Assembly (NCBI GenBank): GCA_916613615.1 | Contig: OU744735.1 | Span: forward strand, 51,476,082-51,540,081 | DNA length: 64,000 bases | DNA from: Steromphala cineraria | Lineage: Eukaryota; Mollusca; Gastropoda; Trochida; Trochidae | Direction of reading: 5' to 3' | In this document: piece by piece, positions 1-12,610 of the stretch | How positions within the stretch are numbered: position 1 is the stretch's first letter | Layout of the letters: every line of letters starts with the position of its first letter | The notes under the pieces: generated by a model | Told to the model about the DNA's origin: nothing | Database searches by the model: none | The model's input: only the letters and a program-made list of their open reading frames with translations | Made by a program: the position numbers and the translations under genes

Positions 1-876
1 AGTGTATAGGCGCACATATGCGACTAGACGAGATGCGACGTGTTATTAAATCGCGTGACTTTTAAAGGCCCATATTCAAACTGTGGTGAATTGCAATATT
101 TTAAAAAGTATTCGTGGTATGTTTAGCAATATCTTGCGACCAACCTTTAAAACATCGGACCAAAATTCAATACATAGGAGACTATTTACCTAAATAACGG
201 AAACAGCAGCCCCGTCATGTCGACATGAAAGCGAATCAAGTGTTGCCAGACCACAATTGCGTTTCCTATATATACGCTGGAAAGCCGGTTGGTTTAGAAG
301 AAATGAACAATAAGGAAAATAACCATTTAAAGCATTTGAGCGGTGATTTCCTGTTTGAAATGTGTTCTGCAAGTGGCCATCTACAATGAAGGTGAAGCAA
401 GGTGAAACACGTGTATGAGAATACAATTGGCCTTGCTCAAGATACCCCTGGAGAGAATCGATACGTCAAGTACATTGCCTTGTGCATACCAATAACTTGC
501 AGTAGCTTAATCGCGGGTGATCAAGATAGTCTGCCGTGGTTTGATAGTTCAGTTTATGCCGTTTATGCCGTTTTTATAGAGATATACGAATAAGCAGCGT
601 CAGATAGGTGCTGTAACAATATTATAGTGCTTGTGAACAGTTTTGGAGAGAAATGTTGGTAAAATTAAAGAAGTGCATTGAGTTTGATCATTTAAGAATT
701 CAAGATAACCCTTTTATCGTTACAGTTTTTATATGACATCAGATGTTGTGTTAGAAGTACCTGAAATATTTATTAGAGTGTATGACATTGAAACCATTAA
801 GGAAAGGAAGGTGTTCATATACACTGGTGAGTCTTAACATTTCACAGGTATCATACAGCCGCCATATGAGCCTCTT

Positions 877-1729
877 ATGTTGCTATCTGTAGTCAGTAGT
901 CCTCTCAGTATTTGTATCAAAACTAGAATTATTTCTTTCTGGTGTAAAATGTTGCAAAACCCTAACAAATTATCATACAAAATGTATCTTCTGATGTATA
1001 CTTTACAAAATGCCAAACCTAAATTTAATTACAATTTAATTAATTCAATTCAAGGAATATTGCGGGAGACAGGTTTTAATTATGTATGGATAAATCAAAA
1101 TTTTAACAATTCACACATTTTAAAATCATCTATTCAACGAATCCTTATTGATCAATTTTTCCAAATGTGGACTGCTTCTCAGATTGATTCTTCAAAATCT
1201 AAACTCTACAAAATTTACAAAGTTAAACCCCATATGGACTCATATATTTTAGAACTTCCTAGCAATTTAAGAATTTGGCTTACCCGCTTCAAAACTTCAA
1301 ACCATAAATTACCTATTGAAACTGGTCGGTGGAGTAAAATCGATAAGGACCAAAGAATTTGTAAACTCTGTAATATCTCCACCGGTGACGAATTTCATTT
1401 TCTCTTGGCCTGCCCCTTTCTATCAGAATTAAGAAGTAAATACCTCCAATCGTATTACTGTAAGTATCCTTCAATTGATAAGTATATAGCCCTCATGAAA
1501 ACTACCTATAAACCACTCTTACTTAACTTGGCAACATTTATAAAAGAAGGTATCTGTAAGTTTTAAATTATGCATATCACATGTTTATGAATGCAGCACA
1601 CTATTATTCCAATTTGTAAATATATATATGTATATATATATGTGTGTGTATGTAATATATTTAACTGTCTCTATGTCACTGTTGTGAATTATGAGAAATA
1701 AAAGTCTGTTCTGTTCTGTTCTGTTCTGT
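877..1729 (+). mobile_element. LINE retrotransposon 3' fragment (C-terminal end of ORF2)
   Basis: An open frame of 229 codons ends at 1566 with the cysteine/histidine pattern seen at the C-terminus of many non-LTR reverse-transcriptase ORFs: ICKLC, then DEFHFLLACP, then LRSKYL. The same pattern appears in the fragments at 18999 and 48927, so this is a related family. After the stop there is an AT-rich 3' UTR and AATAAA, and the element ends at about 1729 in short CTGTT repeats, a usual LINE tail. The reverse-transcriptase domain itself is absent, so the copy is 5'-truncated. The clade (Jockey, CR1, L2 or I) cannot be fixed from this part. Confidence 0.8.
1619..1656. repeat. TA/TG microsatellite
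   Basis: An alternating TATA and TGTG run in the 3' UTR of the LINE fragment just upstream. Confidence 0.8.
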
Positions 1730-2415
1730 CAGTGGGTCACTAAGTAGGTTAATGCTATCAGACTGGGATCTGTTATGATATGTAAACACACTTTCGTCAA
1801 GTCGTGACTCGGAATCGCTGCCTTGATTTGGGTTTCTTACTCGATATTCGATCTAGCTTTAGGTCACTTATCTGCCTTAAAGTAACATAATCATACTTGC
1901 ATGCGGTTCGGGATGACATTTAGCTATTGAGAATATAGATACATCACTCTGTAGACAATTCTTTCGTCGAAATTTTGATATCACATTTAAATTTTTTTAT
2001 CAACAACAACATACCTATTTCGACGTAAGAGCACAGAACCCCCAGTAAAAAGGGCATAGCATTTAACGAACCCGCTTTCAGTGACCTAATCATTATGCTT
2101 GTAGGATTTACACCGTGTCTCAACTACCGTAAATTGTGTTCGATGGATAATAACTTTTGCAGCAACGAACATCTTATTCGGAGAAAACGAAAATAAAATC
2201 TAGTCGTGCGCGACAAAGACGTTTTTCAAGCGTATATTTAGAAACCGGAAGTTGTGAGGTGGCCACACTTGATTCGTCTTTATGTCGGGTGCCGTTTCGG
2301 TCAATTTGGTAAATTATCTCCTATTTTATGAATTTTGGTCCGATTTTCCCTAGGTTGGTTGCAAAATTTTGCTAAAAATACAAGGAAAACAGTAAAATTA
2401 CTTTTTAAAATATTG

Positions 2416-4480
2416 AACTCTGATTATGTTACTTTAAAACTCTTTTCAGACGTCAAAACGTTGGATGTAAAGTATGCTTAAAAGGAATATCTCTCTTTGC
2501 CTTTCCCCTTTTCAGAAACTACAAATGTTGTTTTGAAAAGGTCCGCGATATTTAGCTCCTATTACATTTGGTGCGATTCAGTTATTTAATAGAAAACTAT
2601 AGAACAACAGTTATAATGTTTAAATGGTCATTGAAAGTGAACAAAACCGCCTTTACCTTTTGGTAAAACCAGTAAACCATTGACGTAAAATAGGTTCTTG
2701 GAAGTCGTAATGGATTAGGGAACTTTTCCTATTAAACATGAATTGACCATTACGTGACGACACTAGGTGTAATATTTACACAAATATCATAGTACATGTA
2801 GTTAAATTCCATGCCATGGCATTTTTTATTTCAGTAGTATTCCGGTGACCTCTGAAATCAGCCGCTCGGCCAATCAGATGCCCTAGCTTTTAAAATGATA
2901 ATATTATTTTACATCTTAAATAACTATAATATTATCATTTTAAAATCAGTTAAAGTTTTTTCTCTTTAGATACCAACTTTTAAACAATGACCTTTTACCT
3001 GATAATTTCATAAACTTCACTTCTACCCAAAAGCTAATAACTGTGATGCAGTGTCCCGGAATTCAGCAGAACCTAGCTAGCTGTATTGACAAGATGTTCC
3101 AGAGAAGAAAACAATTTAACTGATTTTAAAATGATAATTTTATTTTACATCTTAAATAATATATACATATATAATTTCATATATAATTTCATTTACACAT
3201 CTAATGATTGCTTAATTTTTATGTGTATGAATGCGTGTCTACGCGTGTATATATTGTATATTATAATATATGTCTTGTATTAAAACGTATGTATGAAATG
3301 CATGAAAAATCTAAAATTGTATGAATGAATCAATGAAATGTAGGAATGCATGAAATGCGTGTCAAATGAAATGTATGTACGAATGTATGTGAAAGGTATG
3401 AAATTTATGAACCAATGAATTGTATGTATGAATGGATGAAATGAATGAACAAATGTATGAAATGTACATGCATATATGCACGAAAATCAATGTTTGTTTG
3501 CAAGAAATATATGTATGTTTGTACGAAATGTATTTATGTTTGTAAGAAATGTATGCAAGTATGTATGTATGGATGGATAAATACTTATATCTGTATATAT
3601 ACAAATCTATTTTTGCAACAGTGTGTATGTATTAGTGTCTTTCATATAATATTAAGTACTTTTATTTTTTATTTTTTATCCCAACATATATGTTGCAACA
3701 GATTTGTGTTATTTTATTGAATTGTCTCTTATAGCCTTATGGCGGCTTGTGCATTTTATATTTTATCAAATTTATGTATGACCTTCTGTATGTACGAGAT
3801 GAGACACGAATAAACAATTACTCTCTCTATACCTGAGTTATATGATGCAGATGAAAAATTTAAGAGACCAAGCAGGAGTATCAGCCCAGCGAGTGAGCGA
3901 GTCGATGTTTACACAGGAAGCAACATGCACAATCATCGAGGTCATTTCTATATAAAATACAAGGAAAACATTAAAATTACTTTTTAAAATATTGAACTCT
4001 GATTATGTTACTTTAAAAAAAATAAGATAAAACAAACAAACAACTTTTTTAATTTATATTAATTCACAATTTTATGAACAAGCACAAACATATACATTCT
4101 CAAAGCATTACAAATACAATCTATGTAAAGCACTGAATATGTTCAGAGTTAGTATCATAAATAGGTTTTAAAAACTGATTGAATAATAAATATTTACATT
4201 ATCACGAAGACATAACTAAATAGTATTTGACATTGTTAAGCAAGCAATAATATGATAAGCACAAGAAGAACAGCTGATGATCATAATGATAATTTTGATA
4301 AAGTTAGTTGAATATATGATAGAAATTCTTATTGTCATCATAACGAAATAATTTGGAAATTTGTTGTGTGTCAATGACAGCGCTAGGTCGAGAGGCTCTA
4401 CCTGCAACCCCACTTGATAGTATGCGGCTCGATATGAAGTTTCGGTCTATGACAGCGCCAGTTCAAGTCATGTTCTATCT
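2416..4480. other. No gene seen; AT-rich DNA with small repeats
   Basis: No credible exon is visible on either strand. A hairpin with 20-bp arms (TTTTAAAATGATAATATTA and its complement) lies at about 2886-2946, and its left arm recurs at about 3124. Bases 3956-4020 repeat bases 2376-2443 almost exactly in direct orientation. The short ORFs here come from the simple repeat at 3290-3590. Confidence 0.6.
3290..3590. repeat. Degenerate ATGTATGAA simple repeat
   Basis: Imperfect units of 8 to 10 bp (ATGTATGAA, ATGCATGAA, ATGTATGTA) run for about 300 bp. They produce Met/Tyr/Cys/Lys-rich ORFs on both strands that are not genes. Confidence 0.8.
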
Positions 4481-4492
4481 TGATAATGGTTG

Positions 4493-4790
4493 GCGTCAAG
4501 CAAGGAATCAACATCTCCAATCTATTACCGTCTGTTGGTAGGAAGCGACAGAGTACCAAACCCACACCTCCCAGGTTAAGAGCGTCAAGCAAGGAATCAA
4601 CATCTCCAATCTTAAAACGTCTGTTGGTAGGAAGCGACAGAGTACCAAACCCCGCCTCCCAGGTTAAGAGCGTCAAGCAAGGAATCAACATCTCCAATCT
4701 TAAAACGTCTGTTGGAAGGAAGAGACAGAGTACCAAACCACGCCTCTCAGGTTAAGAGCGGATATTCTACCAACTGAGCTACTTCCCTGG
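4493..4790 (-). mobile_element. tRNA-derived SINE-like unit with an 88-bp tandem triplication
   Basis: On the minus strand, GTAGCTCAGTTGGTAGA (4782-4766) is a good RNA polymerase III box A (tRNA D-arm), and GGTTTGGTACTC (near 4739-4727) is a degenerate box B. Together they form a tRNA-like head, as in tRNA-derived SINEs. The sequence downstream of box A, including the box B part, is repeated three times with an 88 to 89-bp period (starts at 4493, 4582 and 4670). Only the copy next to 4760 keeps box A. It cannot fold as a functional tRNA. Confidence 0.65.
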
Positions 4791-5347
4791 TTACCATAGC
4801 GATCATTTAGGTTTTACTGTTTCAGCTAAAAGCTCAAGATCAGAAGCTGGTTATCATAACAATAATGCAGACATTGATATCATGTCTATACGCTGAGTAT
4901 TTCACAGATTTGTGTTAATTGAAGTATATGAATTAAAAATTAGTATACGCACAACCAGATATAAATGATCATTTTGTAAGTAACTGCAAATAAAGTTGAT
5001 ACTGCTACTCTGAATTTAGTTAATATCACAGATATACTTCAGTTCATATCCCAGATATACTTGATAGTGTATTGGCATTACTGCTCAACTACTGCACATA
5101 TTAACATATTCCATATAAGAAGACACTTTCAAGATGTTGTGGTGTTTTGGCCTTATTTAAACTAAAATGAATTTTTTTTTAAATAGTATCAGCCTTTCAT
5201 ATTGTTGAAAGATTTATAACATAATTTATAAATCATAAACAGATTTAGAGTACACAGGTTTTAGACGTTATGTTTAACACATGATTGCCAAGAGGAACTT
5301 TCTTTCTGCTGCAAATGAGTTCCCACTTAGGAAAGATGATCTATATG

Positions 5348-5528
5348 ACAGATGATCTCTGGACAGGATGTTGTACTGGAGATGATGTTGGGGAGAGTCC
5401 AGGATCATCTGTCTTGTCTGCTGATGTGCTCATATCATTATTATAGACAGATGATCCTGGACAGGATGTTGTACTGGAGGTGATGATGGCGGGAGTCCAG
5501 GATCAACTGCCTTGTCTGCTGTTTTTTG
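5348..5528. repeat. Two-unit tandem duplication of the last exon of the 5-12 kb gene
   Basis: A 99-bp unit occurs twice (starts at 5348 and 5447). The upper copy is the coding part of the last exon; the lower copy lies beyond the stop. In the minus-strand reading both encode variants of ADK-x-x-DPGL-x-P-x-SPVQHPVQ, but the lower copy is out of frame with the exon because the stop intervenes. Confidence 0.8.
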
Positions 5529-8500
5529 GTTTCTTATCATTATCAGTACACTGAAAAGGAGTAAGATATAGACAAACTTTTAACATGACATTTACTTTTC
5601 GCGTTTAAAAAAATTTCTAAATATATCTTTACGACAGCTGTATAGCAAGAAAAGCATCTGTCCTATTGATCTAGTCTTTAGAAACATGATACTTAATTTA
5701 GGACAATCAATTGTTCAGTTATTTTCAAAAGGAGGTAGACAATACTTATACTTTCTCTATTTGCACATTTTCATTATGTTATGTAATGAGACCTCTGTAT
5801 ATTTACATTACATTGAAATAAATTGTATCTTAGCAGAAAAAGGAGGCTGTCATATTGTGTGATAATTACTTTACGTGATATTTACTTACATATCTCAAAT
5901 CTCTTTGACCAACTCTGAAATCAAAGTAAAAATGTACTTTTTATATCAAATACATTCAGTATCATTCACAAAAGAGCACACATTCTCTTGAAACTCACAA
6001 TTTCTTCTCTAGTTAAGTGAATTCTTATAGCATAATGTAAAAATGACAGGCACAAACAAAATCAACACGTATAACTACCTCCTATCAATATAGAAACACT
6101 TTAATAGGATTATTGAAATCAATGAGAAAACGTTATTGTTTATGTCTGATCCTGTGAACCTGTTTATTTTACATGCATCAGACATGGCTGAATCTTCTTA
6201 TATAGTAAATACATATGAAAACGACCTGATCAGCAATCTCACTGACAATGTAAAGAATAAGTAAAATGTACATATACAAATAAATATTTATTAATATCTA
6301 GACATCAATATTCCCATGATAATGTTATTGTAAACATGAATAAACAAAATTTGGAACTACATTGTGAAAATATTTGCTAAAGTTGTACAAAATATTTCAT
6401 AAATTGGCATTATATTAGCGACAAGGATAACATCTGCATTCTTATAGTGTTAAGACTACATAATTTGTTGAACCTTGCAAGCAGTAACTAGAACAGTACT
6501 AGCCATATCTTTAGGCACTGAGGTTTCGCGGTATTATCAATATATTGATATATTGCAATACAGGAACAACATGATACGAATCGGTACACACTTCTGAAAA
6601 TATTCAATATATCGAAATTTTTAAAATGAGCTTTTCTCATCTAAGATTGCAAAAAATACAACTACAAATTGTGTTGAGAAAAATAGCTTAAATATGTATA
6701 CAGATCATAAATAGTGATTGAAAAAATATATTTTTCCAAAACGGCTCATAGCTGAGCAATGATGATCGTTCTTAACGTTCATATTAAGAGGAGATAGCAT
6801 GCACTTTCTTGAATTAAAGAAGTAGCAATATAATGCAATACGTATTGCAATACGCTTTCTGTATCGCAATACATGTTTATGGCAATACAGAAATGAGGAA
6901 CAATACCCATCCTTATTAGGTAAGGTTTATCAAGTATGAAGTTGGCAATGTAATTTGACTGAGGGTAGGCTACAACATTACTCAAGATCTATCATTACTA
7001 GCTCTGTGGTACTTTAAACATAATTGCAAGCAAAGAGTAACATACACATCTTAATAATTTGATCAGAAGTCGATATGGCTTTAAGAATAAAAAAGTCCAA
7101 TGATGCTTTATGTAACAAGCAAAAAAGTGAGCGTGGCTCACTAATACCCCCGACCGTGCATCCCTGACTAACTGAATTATTTTTTACTTTCAATGTAGTC
7201 ATCTCTTGCACAGCATTTGACCCCCAAAGAGGAATTGAGAAAAATTACTAATCAAAAAATTGGAACTTTGTAAAAAATAAACACACAAAAAAACCGTATC
7301 AATTTTAGTTTTGATTTGGCACTGCACCGCTCCTAGTAGGGAAGAAGACACATGCAAAATGTAAAAAGAATCAGATGAAAAGTTTTTCCGGTAATAGGTT
7401 GGACAAATCTTATATTGAAAAATGACTATATGTTCAAAATATGGAAATTTGTAAACAAATTGAGATTTTAATGAAATTTGTTGCAATTTCGCACCGCATC
7501 CCTCCTTGTAGGGAAGAAGACATGTGCAAAATTTGAAATCAATCGGATGAATAGTTTTTCCGTAATAGGTCGGACAAATCTGATATTGGAAAATGACTAA
7601 GTTCAAAACATGGAAATATGTCAAAAAAATCAAATATTAACGAAATATGCTGTAACTTCGCACTGCACCCCTCCTAGTAGGGTAGAAAACATGTGCAAAA
7701 TTTGAAATTAATCGGATAAATAGTTTTCCCGTAATAGGTCGGACAAAAAATGTCCTCGGACGGACAGACAGACAGACACACGGAATCGTTGGTATTACTA
7801 GATACCCGGACCGTTAGTTGGGGGTATAATTAAACATATTTCTAATGCAGTTTTAAACCAGCAAGCAATATGTTGAGCTAGAGACTCGTGATTGTAACTG
7901 CACTAAATATTTATGTATCATGTTCATAGTTTATTTCTAAACTGTGAGGCCACAGGCTCGTAGTTATACATGTTTATTAACATCATTGTGTGTAGGAAAG
8001 TTGTCTACATTGGACAAAGACATAACGATGGACTAAACCTTGGATCTATTGGTCCACTTAGCTGATTTACAGACCGCAACACTATCTCCCTGTGATACTC
8101 TCTAAACCTTGTATAACTCAACCTACTGCAGCACTGCACCTTAGTATATCGAGTACCTAAAGTCTCTACCACTCCCACCCTGGACTGGACACTCTCGCCC
8201 CACCTGCTGTAGATAGAGTAAACCTTAGAGCTATCCCACCTGTAATACTTCAACTTGAGGCTTGTACTATTCAACCTACCTGCTCACTGTTTAAACATGT
8301 GATTGTCCAGAACACAAAGTCTATACCACTCCCACCCTGGACTGGACACTCTCGTCCCACCTGCTGTAGATAGAGTAAACCTTAGAGCTATCCCACCTGT
8401 AATACTTCAACTTGAGGCTTGTACTATTCAACCTACCTGCTCACAGATTAAACCTGTGATTGTCCACAACACAAAGTCTATACCACTCCCACCCTGGACT

Positions 8501-11500
8501 GGACACTCTCGTCCCACTTGCTGTAGGGCTCTCTGGACTCGCTCTTTCGGGGAACAACCCTTCAGGTTGCCAGTGCTTTAAACACATGATGAGTGAATGT
8601 GTAGTTATGAAGATAACTCTACATTTTATTTCACTTATTATTCACAGAAGTATACATATCATGATACTATTTGGTTTGTGGAAATGGAAGTGGACATGGA
8701 AAGAAAATTGAATAAGTGTTGCTTTCAAGAATATGAACTCTATACCCTTATCTTAAAACTGAAAAACAGGTTTAAATATGCTATTATAGGAATATCTGCA
8801 ACTTCACTGCTTTACATAGTCAGACACCTCTTTGCCAAAACCTAATGGCTCCCATTTTTTATTTTCAGGCAAAATCTTTAGAATAGCAATTCACAGGGAT
8901 GTTATGCAACATTATGAAATACTTCCATTGTATGAGAGAGAAATTTTAAAACCGAATTGGCACAGATATTCTAGATAACAAACGGTACAAACAGTAACAG
9001 AACTGTGGATCATCAATATCGAGATATATGCATTATCTGTGCATTACTTTATTTGACTGAGTATAAATATCCTTGAGTGAGAGGTTGCTTTTCAAACTCA
9101 ATATTTTTATTAAAAAATATTTTAAGAAAAATAAAATTACTTTTCCCAGGATATTTCATTAAATAACAAATACATCAAAGCGGTTGATGGTAACTCCAAA
9201 CACTGAGTGAACTGGTCCAAATATTTTGATTCCAGATCATTTATGTAATTAATTGGAGAGTACAGGATGTATATAGCTACTGCCAACACAAGTTGAAATC
9301 ATATTCCATCCTCCCTCTATAGTTAAATCTTATTTCATGTAGATAATAATGAATCTATATAAAATAACAATTTTATAAAGAGATGAACCCATATTGCAAG
9401 AAATCCCCTTTTAATGATTTTATCAATTAAAAGAGAAATAGAATAACTTACTTGAATGTTGCGTATCTATAAAAAGGATTTGTCAGGTCCAGCGCCTCCT
9501 TCACAACAGTTCCTGATTGTTGCTGATACCATACAATGTCTCCATCTCCTGTGAACATGAAGCTATTTTCTAAACATATTCAACAGCAAGTTATGCTTTT
9601 AACCTTTCTGTTACATGGTTATAAACATATGGCTGTATTAGTAATAATATGCTGTTTATTATTACTGAGAGGGGGATAACAGAGACACTTTCCAAATATA
9701 GGAATGTCAAAGTCAATGTATAACATAGAGATGTGATAATAAACATCTCAGAAATTGTGTTCATAACAAGGAATAAAGTTTACATGTAACATTCATGCCC
9801 ACCCTTACGAGTTGCTCCTGTCAATGTATTTGACTTACTTACATAGAGAGAGAAAACATGAGATGACCATGTATCACATAGAGACTTGATACTTGCACAT
9901 CTAAGATATTGTGTTTATACCAATTCCTCTGTGTTGTTTTCTTAATTCACAGAGCAAATTAAACCAGAAGCAAAAGCCACAGAGCAAATAATGCATGGAG
10001 TTTACATCAAACATTCATCCCCTCATTCACTGTCATTGTATTCGACTCACCTACATAGAGAGAGAAAGCACCAAACCACACAAAACCAATCTTCACTGCA
10101 TCCCCAGGCTCCAGCACCCGACCAAATGAGTCCAGGATTCTAACACTGTCTGTAACAGCTGAAGCACACTACACTCAGTATGTTGGTATAGAGGAAAAAC
10201 AAAGTGTTGTGAACAAGAAAGTATTTTGAAGTAAACTTTATTAAGTTTATTGTTAAACAATTGAAAGAGACACTCAGAGATTTTTGAAACATATAGTTTG
10301 GTTTTGAAGCAAACACAGATAAGATAATTAATGATATAAAACGTTAAAGATGTTGTGAACAAGAAAGTGTTTTGAAGTTAATTTCAGTTTTATAGGTTAC
10401 CAATTTGAAAACTGATCCACATCCATTGAGACAACAAACATGGAAATTTATATTGGGAAAAACAAATCTTCAATATAGATCATGTAAACAGTTACTGATT
10501 TTCCCAATCTAGACTGTAGATCAACAGTAAATGTCTGTTTTTTATTTCCTTTAAATCAATCTAGATTTTTCATTCATCCAGTATATTTAATGATAATATC
10601 AGCAGTTTTACCATTATTGGGTATCAAACTTGCATGTGGTACAGTTTACAATGAATAACTTGGCTGTGTTAGAGATGAATGCCAGTTAGGTTATGAACAA
10701 ATATAACAATGTTACATAATAGGATCCCGAATGGGATGCGCCCGAAAAAGTACAAGAATCTGTACTCATTCAAGATAGTGTAATCCAAAATATATAGAGA
10801 ATCTCACCCAAGTGTCTTCTGATATCAAATATATCAACACAAGTTGATAAAAGTAACAAATATCCGAGGCTTGCCGAGGATATTTTACTTTTATCAACGA
10901 GTGTTGATATATTTGATATCAGAAGACACGAGGGTGAGATTCTATTTATCATCCAAAATCATTTTTCATCACATAAGCATGAAATATGTACATCTTTTAT
11001 CACTGCAAAGCCCTAAAACTGCTAAACCAGTGATGTCATAGCATTGTGACGTCATCGTGTTAATGACGCCATAGCACTGTGACGTTGTTGTGTTTGTGAT
11101 GTCATAGTATTGTGACGTCATTACTGATGATGTAAAACGTTTGTGATGTCATGTATTTTCTGATTACAGGGCATTGTTCAAAATCTACTGTCAAAGCGAT
11201 ATCTCCTGTGGAACACAGTTTTGGATGATAAAACATTGTTTCATAAAGTTGGCTGTGTTAAAGGTAACACTTTATTTATTGTTCTGTACTTTATTGCAGT
11301 TGAGGAGATACCTTGAATAAGTTTCGTTTATGTTAACTGTAACAATAGAACTCATTAATTTACTGCAGATTGTCTGGTTATATATAAGTACAGTACCTGG
11401 TGTAGCTCTAAGCAATGGCTCCTGAGTTTGTTGGTCAGACCCGATTAGTTGAACTATTCTCTCGTTGACCACTTGACTCTTTGCTGGCTCAATCTGTGAT

Positions 11501-11765
11501 TTTACAGCTGCTTCATCCTGCGTGGTCGATATTTGAGCTGATTGAGCACCCGATGCAAGTGATCTCTGGAGGAGGTTTATCACGCGATGTTCATTTTCCT
11601 GAGAGATTGGGACTACGTCTTGATGCTGATGTTGTTTACATTCGGTGCAGTTCATGTGTATGCATATTGAAATGTTGTGGGTGTTGTGGACTATGGACTG
11701 GCTGTTTGAAGTTCCGACCTGGTTGATACCACCTTTGATATCCACCGCCATGTCTAGCTGATACT
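5430..11765 (-). CDS. Uncharacterised four-exon gene (hypothetical protein, 223 aa visible)
   Basis: Minus-strand exons: 11765-11397 (first visible Met at 11751), 10149-10051, 9548-9452 and 5550-5430, stop at 5432-5430. Donors are GTACTG, GTGAGT and GTAAGT; acceptors end TTACAG, TTCACAG and CTTTTCAG. All phases fit and the coding length from the Met is 672 nt, a multiple of three. The N-terminal part is polar and rich in His, Gln, Ser and Cys (NCTECKQHQHQ). The middle reads SVRILDSFGRVLEPGD, VKIGFVWFGAFSLYV, then GDGDIVWYQQ. The C-terminus is Pro/Asp-rich (VDPGLPPSSPPVQHPVQ). The reading frame is open upstream of the Met to the acceptor at 11766, so an earlier exon may exist. I recognise no domain. 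The 3.9-kb last intron is full of repeats and could hide another exon. Confidence 0.6.
5551..7130. other. Intron DNA, nothing recognised
   Basis: This is part of the last intron of the gene above. It contains only AT-rich sequence and short runs built on GCAATAC and its complement near 6530-6560 and 6830-6900. No RNA gene or exon was seen. Confidence 0.5.
7131..7828 (-). mobile_element. Non-autonomous element with a ~170-bp internal tandem repeat
   Basis: The left end reads CTCACTAATACCCCCGACCG and the right end TAGTTGGGGGTATAAT, imperfect inverted termini. Three internal units of about 170 bp each carry CCTCCTAGTAGGGAAGAAGAC-like and GTAATAGGTCGGACAAAT-like segments, then GGACGGACAGACAGACAGAC. 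A second member lies in the opposite orientation at 30807-32612. No protein-coding capacity is apparent. Confidence 0.65.
8155..8530. repeat. 157-bp tandem repeat, about 2.4 copies
   Basis: AAGTCTATACCACTCCCACC recurs at about 8160, 8317 and 8474 with a constant 157-bp period and few mismatches. The ORFs here are by-products of the repeat. It lies in the last intron of the uncharacterised gene. Confidence 0.85.
9805..9865 (-). repeat. Decayed copy of an exon 3' end with its splice donor
   Basis: About 50 bp here match 10025-10080, the 3' end of exon 2 of the uncharacterised gene plus its donor, at roughly 80% identity. The shared core is ACATAGAGAGAGAAA. In the copy the donor reads AGTAAG in place of GTGAGT. 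Confidence 0.65.
10799..11232. mobile_element. MITE-like element with a long hairpin and TGACGTCA motifs
   Basis: Bases 10799-10943 form a near-perfect hairpin: AGAATCTCACCC, then TCAAATATATCAACA, a GC-containing loop at about 10864, and the complements in reverse order. Next to it, 10946-11232 is bounded by inverted TTTATCATCCAAAA and TTTTGGATGATAAA. Inside is a run of GTGATGTCAT/GTGACGTCAT motifs, some of them the perfect cAMP-response palindrome TGACGTCA (11047, 11113). An inverted second copy sits at 55216-55660. There is no coding capacity. Confidence 0.7.
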
Positions 11766-12160
11766 CTGAAATATAAAGTTACAGTTACCAAAGGTAGTCA
11801 TCTCCAGGATTTATCAGTCATTATACAAATTAAAACATTTATACGGAAAATCCTCACTCCTTTAACTTAATACCCATTACTTTTCCTATAAAACCGATTT
11901 TTACAAAGTATAATGACTGAAAAAATATTTCAAGTCTATTTGAAAAAGATCCCTCTATATTTAAATTCCCTTACAAAAGAAAAAAAACATGCATAGTAAT
12001 TATAAAAAAAAACATAATAAAAAAACATGTTAAGAAAATGTGCATGCGGCTAGGCCCTGCAAGGGGTACAATACATTTACATTTGGTCTATCCACAGGAA
12101 ATGATAATAATCAAATATAGTATAACAATCAAGTCAAAAACCGTACAGATATTTTTTTTA

Positions 12161-12180
12161 CCCCCCCCCCCCCCCCCCCC
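12161..12180. repeat. 20-nt C homopolymer
   Basis: An uninterrupted run of 20 C follows a T-rich tract. Its length may be polymorphic or an assembly compromise. Confidence 0.9.
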
Positions 12181-12610
12181 ACACCCAATCATTTAAAAGT
12201 GTTAAAAGAATAAACAAATTATTGTTCAATTTATAATACCAAAAAAATAAGTTCGTTTTAAGGTGTTTATCAAGAAATGTAAACTGATATCCTAATTAAT
12301 AATTTCATATTTTATATAGCATGTCAAACCCTCTTATGTTATGCAATTTTTTTCAATTAAAGTAAACCCGTATAGAGGTACTAATCAAACAATAACGAAT
12401 GTGTTCCAACTGAATTTAACTTGTCATTATAATAAACCAATTGTTGAGTCAATTAGTTTAGTGATAATTTCATTGTTAAATATTTTTAAAAATTCAAATG
12501 CATTAAGAAGTTGATGAAGAAATACGAAACTTAACTGATGTATGACAACTTCTTACTGAAAGTTAAAGCTTGGCTGATTAGGCAAGGGAGATAACTTTGC
12601 AATGACTCGG

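Larger units (their letters stand above)
94..2415. mobile_element. TIR element of about 2.3 kb with a nested LINE end
   Basis: Two inverted arms of about 100 bp face each other: 94-190 on the left and the reverse complement at about 2315-2415. The arms share CAATATTTTAAAAAGTA, then TTTAGCAA, CCAACCT and TCGGACCAAAATTCA in the same order with scattered mismatches. The interior has no transposase-like ORF; its largest coding stretch is a LINE 3' end at 877-1729, which looks like a later insertion. A 65-bp near-identical copy of the right arm recurs at about 3956-4020. I did not find a clear target-site duplication, so the exact ends are uncertain. Confidence 0.5.

Noticed and set aside
3362..3720. 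Tyr/His- and Met/Cys-rich ORFs on both strands
   Set aside because: They arise from the ATGTATGAA simple repeat.
4353..4755. ORFs on both strands over the 88-bp repeat
   Set aside because: They follow the tandem SINE body and lack any exon signal.
7199..7633. 144-codon ORF on the minus strand
   Set aside because: It spans two to three units of a dispersed non-coding repeat whose relatives do not keep the frame.
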